From Streptomyces africanus (lineage in GTDB: Bacteria; Actinomycetota; Actinomycetes; Streptomycetales; Streptomycetaceae), in the NCBI RefSeq assembly GCF_002150735.1, contig NZ_MUKA01000080.1, positions 1-64,000 of the forward strand: a DNA stretch of 64,000 nt, written 5' to 3'. This document shows, one piece after another, positions 43,675-51,334 of the stretch. Numbering within the stretch: position 1 is the stretch's first letter; each line of letters begins with the position of its first letter. Both the position numbers and the translations under genes were made by a program. Below the pieces are notes generated by a model. That model was not told the DNA's origin. It saw only the letters and a program-made list of their open reading frames with translations, and did no database searches.

Positions 43675-43725
43675 CACCGACAAACCGCCGACAGGTCACC
43701 GACAGGGGCCCTGCGACCACCGACA
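43675..43725 (-). promoter_or_regulatory. SARP-type direct repeats upstream of the DrrAB exporter
   Basis: On the minus strand TGTCGGTG or TGTCGGCG begins at 43725, 43704, 43693 and 43682, steps of 21, 11 and 11 bp. OmpR-like SARP domains bind such repeats one helical turn apart on one DNA face, with the last repeat 8 bp before the -10, exactly as seen here. Confidence 0.6.
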
Positions 43726-43731
43726 GAACGC

Positions 43732-43767
43732 GGCAGCCCGCCGACGGGGGAAGATCGGCGGGCTGCC
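43732..43767. terminator. Terminator between panB and the exporter operon
   Basis: GGCAGCCCGCCGA (43732-43744) and TCGGCGGGCTGCC (43755-43767) form a perfect 13-bp stem, 10-nt loop. It separates panB transcription from the drrAB promoter. Confidence 0.8.
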
Positions 43768-43785
43768 TTTGGTACCGCAGTGGCT

Positions 43786-44661
43786 CTAGTGGACGGAGTG
43801 CTCCTCCTGCGGGAACGTTCCGCCGACGACCTCATCGGCGAACGCCTTCGCCGCGTTCCCCATGACCTCACGCAGATTCGCGTACTGCTTCACGAACTTC
43901 GGCACGCGCCCGCCGGTCAGACCCAGCATGTCCGTCCACACCAGCACCTGCGCGTCCGTCTCGGCGCCCGCGCCGATCCCGACGGTCGGAATGTGCAGCA
44001 CCCGCGTCACCTCGGCCGCCAGCTCCGCCGGAACCAGCTCCAGCACCACGGCGAACGCGCCCGCGTCCTGCACGGCCTTCGCGTCCCGCAGCAACTGCTG
44101 GGCCGCTTCCTCGCCCCGGCCCTGCACGCGGTAGCCCATCGCGTTGACGGACTGCGGGGTCAGGCCGATGTGCGCCATGACCGGGATGCCGGACTCGACG
44201 AGCAGCCGGATCTGCTCGTGCGACCGCTCGCCTCCCTCCAGCTTCACGGCCTGCACGCCCGCCTCCTTCACCAGCCGGGTCGCCGAGCGCAGCGCCTGCA
44301 CCGGGCCCTCCTGGTAGGAGCCGAAGGGCAGGTCGCCGACGATCAGGGCGCGCGAGGTGCCCCGTACGACCGCCGCCGACAGCAGGGTCATCTCGTCGAG
44401 GGTGACGGGCACGGTCGTCTCGTACCCGAGGTGGCAGTTGCCCGCCGAGTCGCCGACGAGCATGACCGGGATCCCGGCCTCGTCGAAGACGGACGCCGTC
44501 ATGGCGTCGTAGGCGGTGAGCATGGGCCACTTCTCGCCGCGCTCCTTGGCGGCGGCGATGTCCCGCACGGTGATGCGGCGGGTGCCCTTGCCTCCGTACA
44601 GCGTCTTGCCGCCGTCGGAGGGCTTCTTCTGAGCGGACTGGGCAGCCGGAAGCTGCGTCAT
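43786..44661 (-). CDS. panB: 3-methyl-2-oxobutanoate hydroxymethyltransferase
   Basis: 291 aa. Catalyses the first step of pantothenate synthesis, adding a hydroxymethyl group from methylene-tetrahydrofolate to ketoisovalerate. Family motifs: MLTAYDAMTASVFDEAGIP, MLVGDSAGNCHLGYETTVPVT, VMAHIGLTPQSV and PTVGIGAGAETDAQVLVWTDMLG. Metal ligands Asp and Glu are in VGDSAG and VKLEGG. Start ATG 44661; a few in-frame codons precede it. Divergent from the MFS gene across 201 bp. Confidence 0.96.
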   Translation of the reverse strand: MTQLPAAQSAQKKPSDGGKTLYGGKGTRRITVRDIAAAKERGEKWPMLTAYDAMTASVFDEAGIPVMLVGDSAGNCHLGYETTVPVTLDEMTLLSAAVVRGTSRALIVGDLPFGSYQEGPVQALRSATRLVKEAGVQAVKLEGGERSHEQIRLLVESGIPVMAHIGLTPQSVNAMGYRVQGRGEEAAQQLLRDAKAVQDAGAFAVVLELVPAELAAEVTRVLHIPTVGIGAGAETDAQVLVWTDMLGLTGGRVPKFVKQYANLREVMGNAAKAFADEVVGGTFPQEEHSVH

Positions 44662-44819
44662 TGCACGGCTCCTCACACGTCATCTCGAGGCGCCCTGACG
44701 GCGTCCCCGGACCACGTCCATGGTGGCACCTCGTGTCATCGACGGCTAGGGGAGCCCCTGTGAGTTCCGCCCGGTGGCCGGAAGCACAGCGTCCGTAAGG
44801 GCTCGGTAAAAGTATTCCA

Positions 44820-44838
44820 ATACGAGACGGTCTCGTAT
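44820..44838. promoter_or_regulatory. TetR operator at the MFS promoter
   Basis: ATACGAGAC, a central G, then GTCTCGTAT: a perfect palindrome lying where the -35 of the downstream promoter should be, 11 bp before its -10. Its half-site ACGAGAC matches the operator in front of the other tetR (25027). Confidence 0.85.
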
Positions 44839-44849
44839 CGAAATGGTCC

Positions 44850-44862
44850 TACGCTCGGCGGC
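44850..44862 (+). promoter_or_regulatory. Leaderless-type -10 element of the MFS gene
   Basis: TACGCT at 44850-44855 ends 7 nt before the ATG at 44863. Confidence 0.6.
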
Positions 44863-46464
44863 ATGACTACTCCTGCCGACCGCGCCGCCCCCACCGGCCC
44901 CCGCATACCGGAAGCGGTGCACCGGCGCCGCTGGGCGATACTCGGCGTGCTGATGCTCAGCCTGCTGATCGTCGTCCTCGACAACTCGATCCTGAACGTC
45001 GCCATCAAGACGATCTCCACCCCCGCCCCGACCGGCCTGGGGGCCACGCAGAGCGAGCTGGAATGGGCGATCAACGCCTACACCCTCGTCTTCGCGGGCC
45101 TGCTGTTCAGCGCCGGTCTGCTCGGCGACCGGCTGGGCCGCAAGAAGGTGCTGCTCGGCGGTCTGGCCGTGTTCGGTGCCGGCTCCGCGCTCGCGGCCTT
45201 CTCCGGTTCGCCGGGGGAGCTGATCGCCTTCCGCGCCGTGATGGGCCTGGGCGCCGCGTTCGTCATGCCGGCCACCCTCGCCGTCCTCATGAACGTCTTC
45301 GAGCGCGAGGAGCAGCCGAAGGCCATCGGCATCTGGGCGGGCGGCGTCGGACTCGCCATCGCCATCGGCCCGATCACCGGCGGTGTGCTCCTCGACCACT
45401 TCTGGTGGGGCTCGGTCTTCCTCATCAACGTGCCGATCGTGCTGCTCGCGCTCGCGCTGATGCTGTGGCTGGTGCCCGACTCCCGGGACCCGAACCCCGG
45501 CCGCCTCGACCCCGTCGGCGTCGTCCTGTCCGTCGTCGGCCTGGTGCTGCTCGTCTACGGCATCATCAAGGGCGGCCAGCTCGCCGACTTCACCGACGCC
45601 ACCGTCCTGGCGACGATCGGCGCGGGGCTCGCGGTCCTCGTCGCCTTCGTGGTGCTCGAGAAGCGCAGCGACCACCCGTCCATCGACGTCACGTACTTCA
45701 AGAACAAGGTCTTCTCGGCCGCCATCGCCGCCATCGCGCTGGTCTTCTTCGCGCTGATGGGCGTGACCTTCTTCTCGGTCTTCTACACGCAGAGCGTGCG
45801 CGGCTACTCGCCGCTGCAGACCGGTCTGCTGATGCTGCCGCTGGCCGCCGCCCAGATGATCTTCGCGCCGCGCGCCCGGCTGCTGGTCGACCGCTTCGGC
45901 AACCGGGCCACCACGACCGCCGGACTGCTGGTCATCGCCGCGATGCTCGCCGCCTTCGCCACGCTGGAGGCCGACACCCCCATCTGGATCCTGGAAGTGA
46001 TCTTCTTCCTGATGGGCACCGGCATGGCGCACATCATGACGCCGGTCAGCGTCGTCATCATGCAGGCCCTGCCCCGCGAGAAGGCCGGCTCGGCCTCCGC
46101 CCTCAGCAACACCTTCCGGCAGGTCGGCGGCGCCCTCGGCATCGCCGTCCTCGGCTCGGTGCTGTCCACGGCGTACCGGACGGGCATCGAGGACAAGCTC
46201 GGCCAGCTGCCGCCGGCCGCCCGGCACACCGCGGGGGAGTCCATCGAGGCCACCCTCGGCGTCGCCGCCAAGCTGGGCCCGCAGGGCAAGGCCCTGGTCA
46301 CCCCGGTCTACGACGCGTTCCTGCACGCGATGCACATCACCGCCCTGTGGGGAGCGGGCGTCGCACTGATCGGCGTGGTCATCGTGGCGCTGTTCCTGCC
46401 CGGCCGGCCGCCGGCGCCCCAGCAGGGGGAGGAGGAGAAGGAGCTGTCGGACGCGCGGTCGTAG
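44863..46464 (+). CDS. EmrB/QacA-type drug efflux MFS transporter (14 helices)
   Basis: 533 aa, fourteen membrane segments (DHA2 family). Motifs [11 protein letters not shown] in helix 1, [13 protein letters not shown] after helix 2, and antiporter motif region [21 protein letters not shown]. Proton-driven export of drugs or cationic compounds. Expression appears controlled by the upstream palindrome and the tetR gene 64 bp downstream, with which it is probably co-transcribed. C-terminus Glu-rich and cytoplasmic. Confidence 0.93.
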   Translation: MTTPADRAAPTGPRIPEAVHRRRWAILGVLMLSLLIVVLDNSILNVAIKTISTPAPTGLGATQSELEWAINAYTLVFAGLLFSAGLLGDRLGRKKVLLGGLAVFGAGSALAAFSGSPGELIAFRAVMGLGAAFVMPATLAVLMNVFEREEQPKAIGIWAGGVGLAIAIGPITGGVLLDHFWWGSVFLINVPIVLLALALMLWLVPDSRDPNPGRLDPVGVVLSVVGLVLLVYGIIKGGQLADFTDATVLATIGAGLAVLVAFVVLEKRSDHPSIDVTYFKNKVFSAAIAAIALVFFALMGVTFFSVFYTQSVRGYSPLQTGLLMLPLAAAQMIFAPRARLLVDRFGNRATTTAGLLVIAAMLAAFATLEADTPIWILEVIFFLMGTGMAHIMTPVSVVIMQALPREKAGSASALSNTFRQVGGALGIAVLGSVLSTAYRTGIEDKLGQLPPAARHTAGESIEATLGVAAKLGPQGKALVTPVYDAFLHAMHITALWGAGVALIGVVIVALFLPGRPPAPQQGEEEKELSDARS

Positions 46465-46528
46465 AACCGCGCGAGAATGCATCCCCACCCCGGCCCACCC
46501 CGGCCCGCTCAGGAAAGGACCATGCGAC

Positions 46529-47167
46529 GTGAGCCTCGCCGAAAGGCAATCCCGGCACGACGGCCCCGCGAGGGGCCGCCCCAGAAGCGAGGCCGTCGAG
46601 CGCGCCATCATCGAGGGCCTGATGAAACTCCTGGAGGAGGGCGTGTCCCTAGCGGAGCTGTCCATCGAGCGCGTCGCCCGGACCGCCGGCGTCGGCAAGG
46701 CCACCATCTACCGCCGCTGGAGCGGCAAGGAGGAACTCTTCGTCGACGTCCTGCGCGCCGTCGAACCCCCCGAGCCCCCGCTCCCCGGGACCTCCATGCG
46801 TGACGACCTCGTGGCGCTGCTGGAACAGGCGCGCCGGCGCGGCCTGGCCAACCGCTCGTCGGCGATCCTGACCAATGTGCACGCCCAGATGAAGAGCAGC
46901 CCGAAGATCTGGGCGGCGTACGAGGCCATGGTCCTCGCACCGCGCCGCCGGCTCGGCCTGGAGATCCTGCGCCGGGGGCAGGAGAACGGCGAACTGCGCA
47001 CGGACGTCGACCTCGAACTGCTGGGCGACCTGTTCATCGCCCCCGTGCTCGTGCGCTCCGTCCTGCGCCCGGACGCCGACCTCCCCGAGGACCTCGCCGC
47101 CCAGGTCGTCGACACGCTCCTCGAAGGCCTACGCCCCGTCAGTTCCGCAGCGGCTCACCGGTCCTAG
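46529..47167 (+). CDS. TetR family repressor of the adjacent MFS pump
   Basis: 212 aa, GTG start with AGGAAAGGACC upstream. Helix-turn-helix at about residues 40-62 (SIERVARTAGVGKATIYRRW), a C-terminal TetR domain of the AcrR type (VLVRSVLRPDADLPEDLA). Likely represses the pump gene and itself through the palindrome at 44820 and is released by a pump substrate. Its recognition helix GVGKATIYRRW is close to GVGKQTIYRWW of the first TetR here. Confidence 0.9.
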   Translation: MSLAERQSRHDGPARGRPRSEAVERAIIEGLMKLLEEGVSLAELSIERVARTAGVGKATIYRRWSGKEELFVDVLRAVEPPEPPLPGTSMRDDLVALLEQARRRGLANRSSAILTNVHAQMKSSPKIWAAYEAMVLAPRRRLGLEILRRGQENGELRTDVDLELLGDLFIAPVLVRSVLRPDADLPEDLAAQVVDTLLEGLRPVSSAAAHRS

Positions 47168-47343
47168 TGTGCGCGTTTCGTCACAGACGGCGCTTACTGA
47201 GGGCCTGGCCGGAACTCCTCGCGCGGGCTCGAACGTCATCGCCCCCGTACGGCCGTCGAAGGACGGCGGGAACGGAACGGATCATCCCCTAGGGTCGTAG
47301 ACACGGGGGCGATGGTGTGCACGGCGGGCAGTGAGGCGACGGT

Positions 47344-48405
47344 ATGGCGCAGCAGGCGTACATGACGGAGACGGACAACGGCGGCTCGGGGCCCGAGCCC
47401 CGGGGAGACCGGCTTCGGCGCCTGTACGACCGGCTGCTCGGCGGCCGGTTCGGCGACCGGCTCCGCGACCGGCGGATCTGGCGGCGCGGCCTCGTCCTGG
47501 CCGCGTGCGCGGTGCTGCTGGCCGTGGTCATGATGCTGCACTCGCGCATCCCCAACACGATCGGCAACCTGGGCAGCCTCACCGAGACGTTCCTGCCCTG
47601 GCTCGGTCTCCTCATCCCGGTGCTGCTCCTGCTCGCCGTCATCCGCAAGTCCGCGACCGCGCTGATCGCGGTGCTGCTGCCGGCGCTGGTCTGGCTGAAC
47701 CTCTTCGGCGGCCAGCTCACCGACAAGACCGCCACCGGCGGCGGCCTCACCGTGGCCACGCACAACGTCAACGCGGAGAACCCCGACCCGGCCGGCACCG
47801 CCCGTGACGTGGCCGCCTCCGGCGCGGACGTGCTGGCGCTGGAGGAGCTGACGGCGTCCGCGGTCCCGACGTACGAGCGGGCGCTGGACTCGACGTACCC
47901 GTACCACTCGGTGCAGGGCACGGTCGGGGTGTGGAGCAAGTACCCGCTGACCGGCGTGCGGGCCGTCGACATCGACCTGGGCTGGACGCGGGCGATGCGC
48001 GCCACCGTGACCGCCCCGGCCGGGCAGGTCGCGGTCTACGTCGCCCATCTGCCCTCGGTGCGCGTGAAGATGGAGGCCGGGTTCACGGCCCGGCAGCGCG
48101 ACCGGAGCGCCGACTTCCTCGGCGAGGCCATCGCCCACGAACCGCTGAAGAACGTCGTCCTGCTCGGCGACCTGAACGGCACCATGAACGACCGCGCGCT
48201 CAACGCCGTCACCTCCCAGATGCGCTCCACGCAGGGCGCCGCCGGCAACGGCTTCGGGTTCAGCTGGCCGGCGTCGTTCCCGATGGCGCGCATCGACCAG
48301 ATCATGGTCCGGGGCCTGAAGCCGGAGAGCTCATGGACCCTCCCTGAGACCGCCAGTGACCATCTGCCCATCGCGGCGCGTGTGAGTGTCACCACAGGCG
48401 GCTGA
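47344..48405 (+). CDS. Membrane-bound endonuclease/exonuclease/phosphatase family protein
   Basis: 353 aa. A cytoplasmic basic N-terminus and about three membrane helices (47-66, 80-98, 103-122) precede an extracytoplasmic EEP domain: ATHNVNAEN, LEEL (metal Glu), GDLNGTMNDRAL and ASDHLPIAARV (catalytic His). EEP enzymes are DNases, phosphatases or sphingomyelinases; extracellular placement favours a nuclease or phosphodiesterase. Promoter: TAGGGT at 47290-47295. An ATG at 47362 is a possible alternative start. Confidence 0.88.
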   Translation: MAQQAYMTETDNGGSGPEPRGDRLRRLYDRLLGGRFGDRLRDRRIWRRGLVLAACAVLLAVVMMLHSRIPNTIGNLGSLTETFLPWLGLLIPVLLLLAVIRKSATALIAVLLPALVWLNLFGGQLTDKTATGGGLTVATHNVNAENPDPAGTARDVAASGADVLALEELTASAVPTYERALDSTYPYHSVQGTVGVWSKYPLTGVRAVDIDLGWTRAMRATVTAPAGQVAVYVAHLPSVRVKMEAGFTARQRDRSADFLGEAIAHEPLKNVVLLGDLNGTMNDRALNAVTSQMRSTQGAAGNGFGFSWPASFPMARIDQIMVRGLKPESSWTLPETASDHLPIAARVSVTTGG

Positions 48406-48502
48406 GGAAAACCGCAGCTCAGAGCCTATTCGGCAGGAGTCGGCAACCGAGGCTTCACCTCTGCGCGACCTCACGGAATAGTGGGCCTGCGAGACTTTGT
48501 TC

Positions 48503-48532
48503 CGTACTTGAACATACGAAGTCGCAAGTACG
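48503..48532. promoter_or_regulatory. Inverted repeat upstream of the second MFS gene
   Basis: CGTACTTG (48503-48510) and CAAGTACG (48525-48532), 14 nt apart, within the 156-bp leader. TACGAA occurs twice in and next to it. Regulator-binding site is inferred; no regulator gene is adjacent. Confidence 0.5.
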
Positions 48533-48561
48533 AACCCCCGTAAGTCTCGAAAGGCTCCCTC

Positions 48562-49779
48562 ATGCCCCTGGCCCTGCTCGCCCTCGCCGTGGGCGCCTTC
48601 GGCATCGGTACCACCGAGTTCGTGATGATGGGGCTGCTGCCCGACGTCGCGAACGACCTCCACATCTCGATACCCAGCGCCGGCCACCTGGTGTCGGCGT
48701 ACGCGCTGGGCGTCGTCATCGGCGCCCCGCTCCTGGCCGCGGTCACCGCCCGGATGTCCCGCCGCACGGTCCTGATGGGGCTGATGGGGCTGTTCGTCGC
48801 GGGCAACGCGCTGTCGGCCCTCGCCCCCGACAACGGCTGGCTGCTGGCCGCCCGCTTCCTGAGCGGTCTGCCGCACGGCGCCTTCTTCGGCGTCGGCGCC
48901 GTCGTCGCGACGAACATGGTCGCGCCCGAACGCAAGGCGCGCTCCGTCTCCCTGATGTTCCTCGGCCTGACGGTCGCGAACGTCGTGGGTGTGCCCGTCG
49001 CGACCCTCATGGGTCAGCAGCTGGGCTGGCGGGCGACCTTCCTCGGCGTCAGCGCCATCGGCCTGGTGGCCATCGCCGCGCTCGCGTTCCTGATCCCGCA
49101 CGACCACGAGCACGCCACCGCCAAGGGCCTGCGCGGCGAACTGGCCGCCCTGCGCTCCGTCCCGGTCTGGCTGTCGCTCGGCACGACGGTCGCGGGCTTC
49201 GGCGCCCTCTTCGCGGCCTACAGCTACATCACGCCCATGCTCACGGACGCCGCCGGCTACGCCGACGCCAGTGTGACCCTGCTGCTGGCCCTGTTCGGCG
49301 TCGGCGCGACCGCAGGCAACCTGCTGGGCGGTCGCCTGGCCGACCACTCCCTGCGGGGCACCCTGTTCGGCGGCCTCGGCGCTCTGATGGCGGTGCTGGC
49401 GCTGTTCCCGCTGCTGATGCGCACGGAGGTCACCGCCGCCGTCGCCGTGATCCTGCTCGGCATGGCGGCATTCGCCACCGGCTCCCCGCTCCAGCTGATG
49501 GTCATGGACAAGGCCGCGTCGGCCCCGTCCCTGGCCTCCTCCGCCAACCAGGCGGCCTTCAACCTGGCCAACGCCGGCGGCGCCTGGATCGGCGGCCTCG
49601 CCCTGGCCGCGGGCTTCGGGGTCACCTCCCCGGCCCTGGCCGGCGCGGCCCTGGCCGTGCTCGGCCTCGGCGTGGCGTCGCTGGCGTACGCGGTGGACCG
49701 GCGCAGTGCGCCGGCCGGCGGGCGCGAGCGGATCGTGGCGAGCCATGTCCCGCAGGAGGCGGAAGCGGTGCGCCACTGA
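48562..49779 (+). CDS. DHA1-family MFS efflux transporter
   Basis: 405 aa, twelve membrane segments. Helix 1 GAFGIGTTEFVMMGLLPDVA is the AraJ/Cmx (arabinose efflux / chloramphenicol) type, followed by ARMSRRTVLMGL and RFLSGLPHGAFFGVGAVVA. Exports drugs or sugars. C-terminal 30 residues cytoplasmic. Ribosome site GAAAGG upstream of the ATG at 48562. Alone in its unit and followed by a terminator. Confidence 0.9.
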   Translation: MPLALLALAVGAFGIGTTEFVMMGLLPDVANDLHISIPSAGHLVSAYALGVVIGAPLLAAVTARMSRRTVLMGLMGLFVAGNALSALAPDNGWLLAARFLSGLPHGAFFGVGAVVATNMVAPERKARSVSLMFLGLTVANVVGVPVATLMGQQLGWRATFLGVSAIGLVAIAALAFLIPHDHEHATAKGLRGELAALRSVPVWLSLGTTVAGFGALFAAYSYITPMLTDAAGYADASVTLLLALFGVGATAGNLLGGRLADHSLRGTLFGGLGALMAVLALFPLLMRTEVTAAVAVILLGMAAFATGSPLQLMVMDKAASAPSLASSANQAAFNLANAGGAWIGGLALAAGFGVTSPALAGAALAVLGLGVASLAYAVDRRSAPAGGRERIVASHVPQEAEAVRH

Positions 49780-49814
49780 CGAAAACCTCCGCCGGTACGC
49801 CGGCGCGGTGACTC

Positions 49815-49854
49815 GGGCGGCAGTCCGCGGGTGTGTCCCTGCGGGCTGCCGCCC
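49815..49854 (+). terminator. Terminator after the second MFS gene
   Basis: GGGCGGCAG (49815-49823) pairs with CTGCCGCCC (49846-49854), with further CCGC/GCGG pairing inside, followed by CTTTGTG. Confidence 0.75.
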
Positions 49855-49912
49855 CTTTGTGTACGGGACCGCCCGGTACGGCAACCGAGAGGCGGCGTCG
49901 CCTTCCTCGCGG

Positions 49913-50479
49913 TCAGACGCGGCGTGCCGCGACAACCGCCGAACTGGACGGCGTGGTGAGGACTTCAGTGGCGTCCAGGGCCGGGTGGGTGAGGTAGAAG
50001 AGGCGGAGCTCGTCGACCTCGCCCTCGAACCGGGGCGGCCAGTCCGCCGACGGCGTGAAGTCGTCCAGGACGAGGATGCCGCCGGGTGCCAGCAGCTCGA
50101 CGACCCGTTCGGGGGCGTCCCGCTTGCCGCCGCCGTCGCAGAAGAAGACGTCGAACGGGGCGTGCCCCTCCAGCAACCGCCAGTCGCCGGTCAGCACGCT
50201 GACGCGGTCGTCGTCCGCGAAGACCCCCGCCGCTCGCCGGGCCAGCTCCTCGTCCCGCTCCACGGTCACGAGACGCGCACCGGCCCCGAGGCCACTGTGC
50301 AGCCAGGCGGTGCCCACCCCCGAGCCGGTGCCGCTCTCGGCGACGACCCCGCCGGGCTTGGCGGCGGCGGCCAGCCTGAGCAGCCTGCCCACTTCGGGGA
50401 TGCAGCTTTTCTTGAACCCCGCCTCGGCGGCGAGCCGCTCGGCGACCACCACGCGGTCCGGAACCTCACGCTCTGCCAT
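49913..50479 (-). CDS. O-methyltransferase-like SAM-dependent methyltransferase
   Basis: 188 aa class I methyltransferase. SAM motif ESGTGSGVGTAWL (about residues 49-61), acidic strand end VTVERDEELARRA, GDWRLLEG and ILVLDDFTPS. Resembles caffeoyl-CoA-type small-molecule O-methyltransferases but lacks their N-terminal helices. Substrate unknown. ATG start with GGGGGCTGG upstream, weak. Downstream of the HAD gene by 19 bp on the same strand, so likely co-transcribed. Confidence 0.85.
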   Translation of the reverse strand: MAEREVPDRVVVAERLAAEAGFKKSCIPEVGRLLRLAAAAKPGGVVAESGTGSGVGTAWLHSGLGAGARLVTVERDEELARRAAGVFADDDRVSVLTGDWRLLEGHAPFDVFFCDGGGKRDAPERVVELLAPGGILVLDDFTPSADWPPRFEGEVDELRLFYLTHPALDATEVLTTPSSSAVVAARRV

Positions 50480-50498
50480 GACCAGCCCCCTGTCGGTG

Positions 50499-51206
50499 TC
50501 AGGTCGACGCTACCTGACGTCCTGTCAGCGAGCTGACCAGTTGGGCGAGTTCGTCGAACCACCCGTCGAACGCGTCGGCGCTCGACGGCGGATCCCCGAC
50601 GGGCCGCCGTACATAAGCGGTCCGCATGCCGACCGCCTGTGCTCCGCGCAGGTCCCAGGCGTGGGCGGCCACCATGAGGACGCGTTCCGGTGGGCAGCCG
50701 GCGGCGTCGAGCGCGAGCCGGTACACCTCCGGCGCAGGCTTGTACGCCTGGACGGCATCGGCGGACAGGGCTTGGTGCCAGCGCAGCCCGGCGTGCGCGT
50801 TGAGGCGCAGCAGCGCCGTGCGGCCGGCGTTGGAGAGCCCGACCAGCGGGAACCACCGCGCCAGTTGTTCGAGACTGGCGACGGAGTCGGGCCAGGGCGG
50901 CAGCCGCCGCCCCGCTGTGGCCAGCCGGGCGATGACCGCGGGGTCGGAGAGCCCGGCCCGCCCGGCCACGCGCCGCGCCGCCTCCGCGTCGAGGGTCTCG
51001 GTGCTGACGTACGCACGGAGCCCTTGCCGAATGCGTCGCTGTTCCTCCTCGCAGTGCTGTTGCCACAGGGCGAGCAGGTCGTCGACGGCCGCCTCGCCGG
51101 ACGCGGGCAAGGCCTCGCGTATCGCCGCCCGAAGCCCCCTGGGCTCGTCGACGAGTGTGCCGAGGACATCGAAGACGACGACCTCGATGTCACGGATCCC
51201 GGTCAC
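50499..51206 (-). CDS. HAD-superfamily haloacid dehalogenase-like hydrolase
   Basis: 235 aa from the GTG at 51206, preceded by GGCGGGGG. Nucleophile motif FDVLGTLVDE (Asp near residue 11), motif II VGLSNAG, Lys in AYKPAPEVY and motif IV MVAAHAWDLRGA, closest to type II haloacid dehalogenases, which hydrolyse L-2-haloalkanoates. The real substrate may be a phosphorylated or halogenated metabolite. Cotranscribed with the methyltransferase gene. Confidence 0.85.
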   Translation of the reverse strand: MTGIRDIEVVVFDVLGTLVDEPRGLRAAIREALPASGEAAVDDLLALWQQHCEEEQRRIRQGLRAYVSTETLDAEAARRVAGRAGLSDPAVIARLATAGRRLPPWPDSVASLEQLARWFPLVGLSNAGRTALLRLNAHAGLRWHQALSADAVQAYKPAPEVYRLALDAAGCPPERVLMVAAHAWDLRGAQAVGMRTAYVRRPVGDPPSSADAFDGWFDELAQLVSSLTGRQVAST

Positions 51207-51269
51207 GTGCCCCCGCCTTCGCGCTGCTGCCGTCACCGCCTGAAGCGGTGGCGATGCTGTCACCGCCTC

Positions 51270-51292
51270 CGTCACCGGTCAAGCCGGTGACG
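51270..51292. terminator. Hairpin between nadE and the HAD gene
   Basis: CGTCACCGG (51270-51278) and CCGGTGACG (51284-51292), perfect 9-bp stem, 5-nt loop. GTCACCGCCT occurs twice just beside it. Terminator for nadE or operator. Confidence 0.55.
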
Positions 51293-51334
51293 CAGGTGTC
51301 ACGTTGGTGAGCGGCGACGCGGCGCGAAAGGCTG

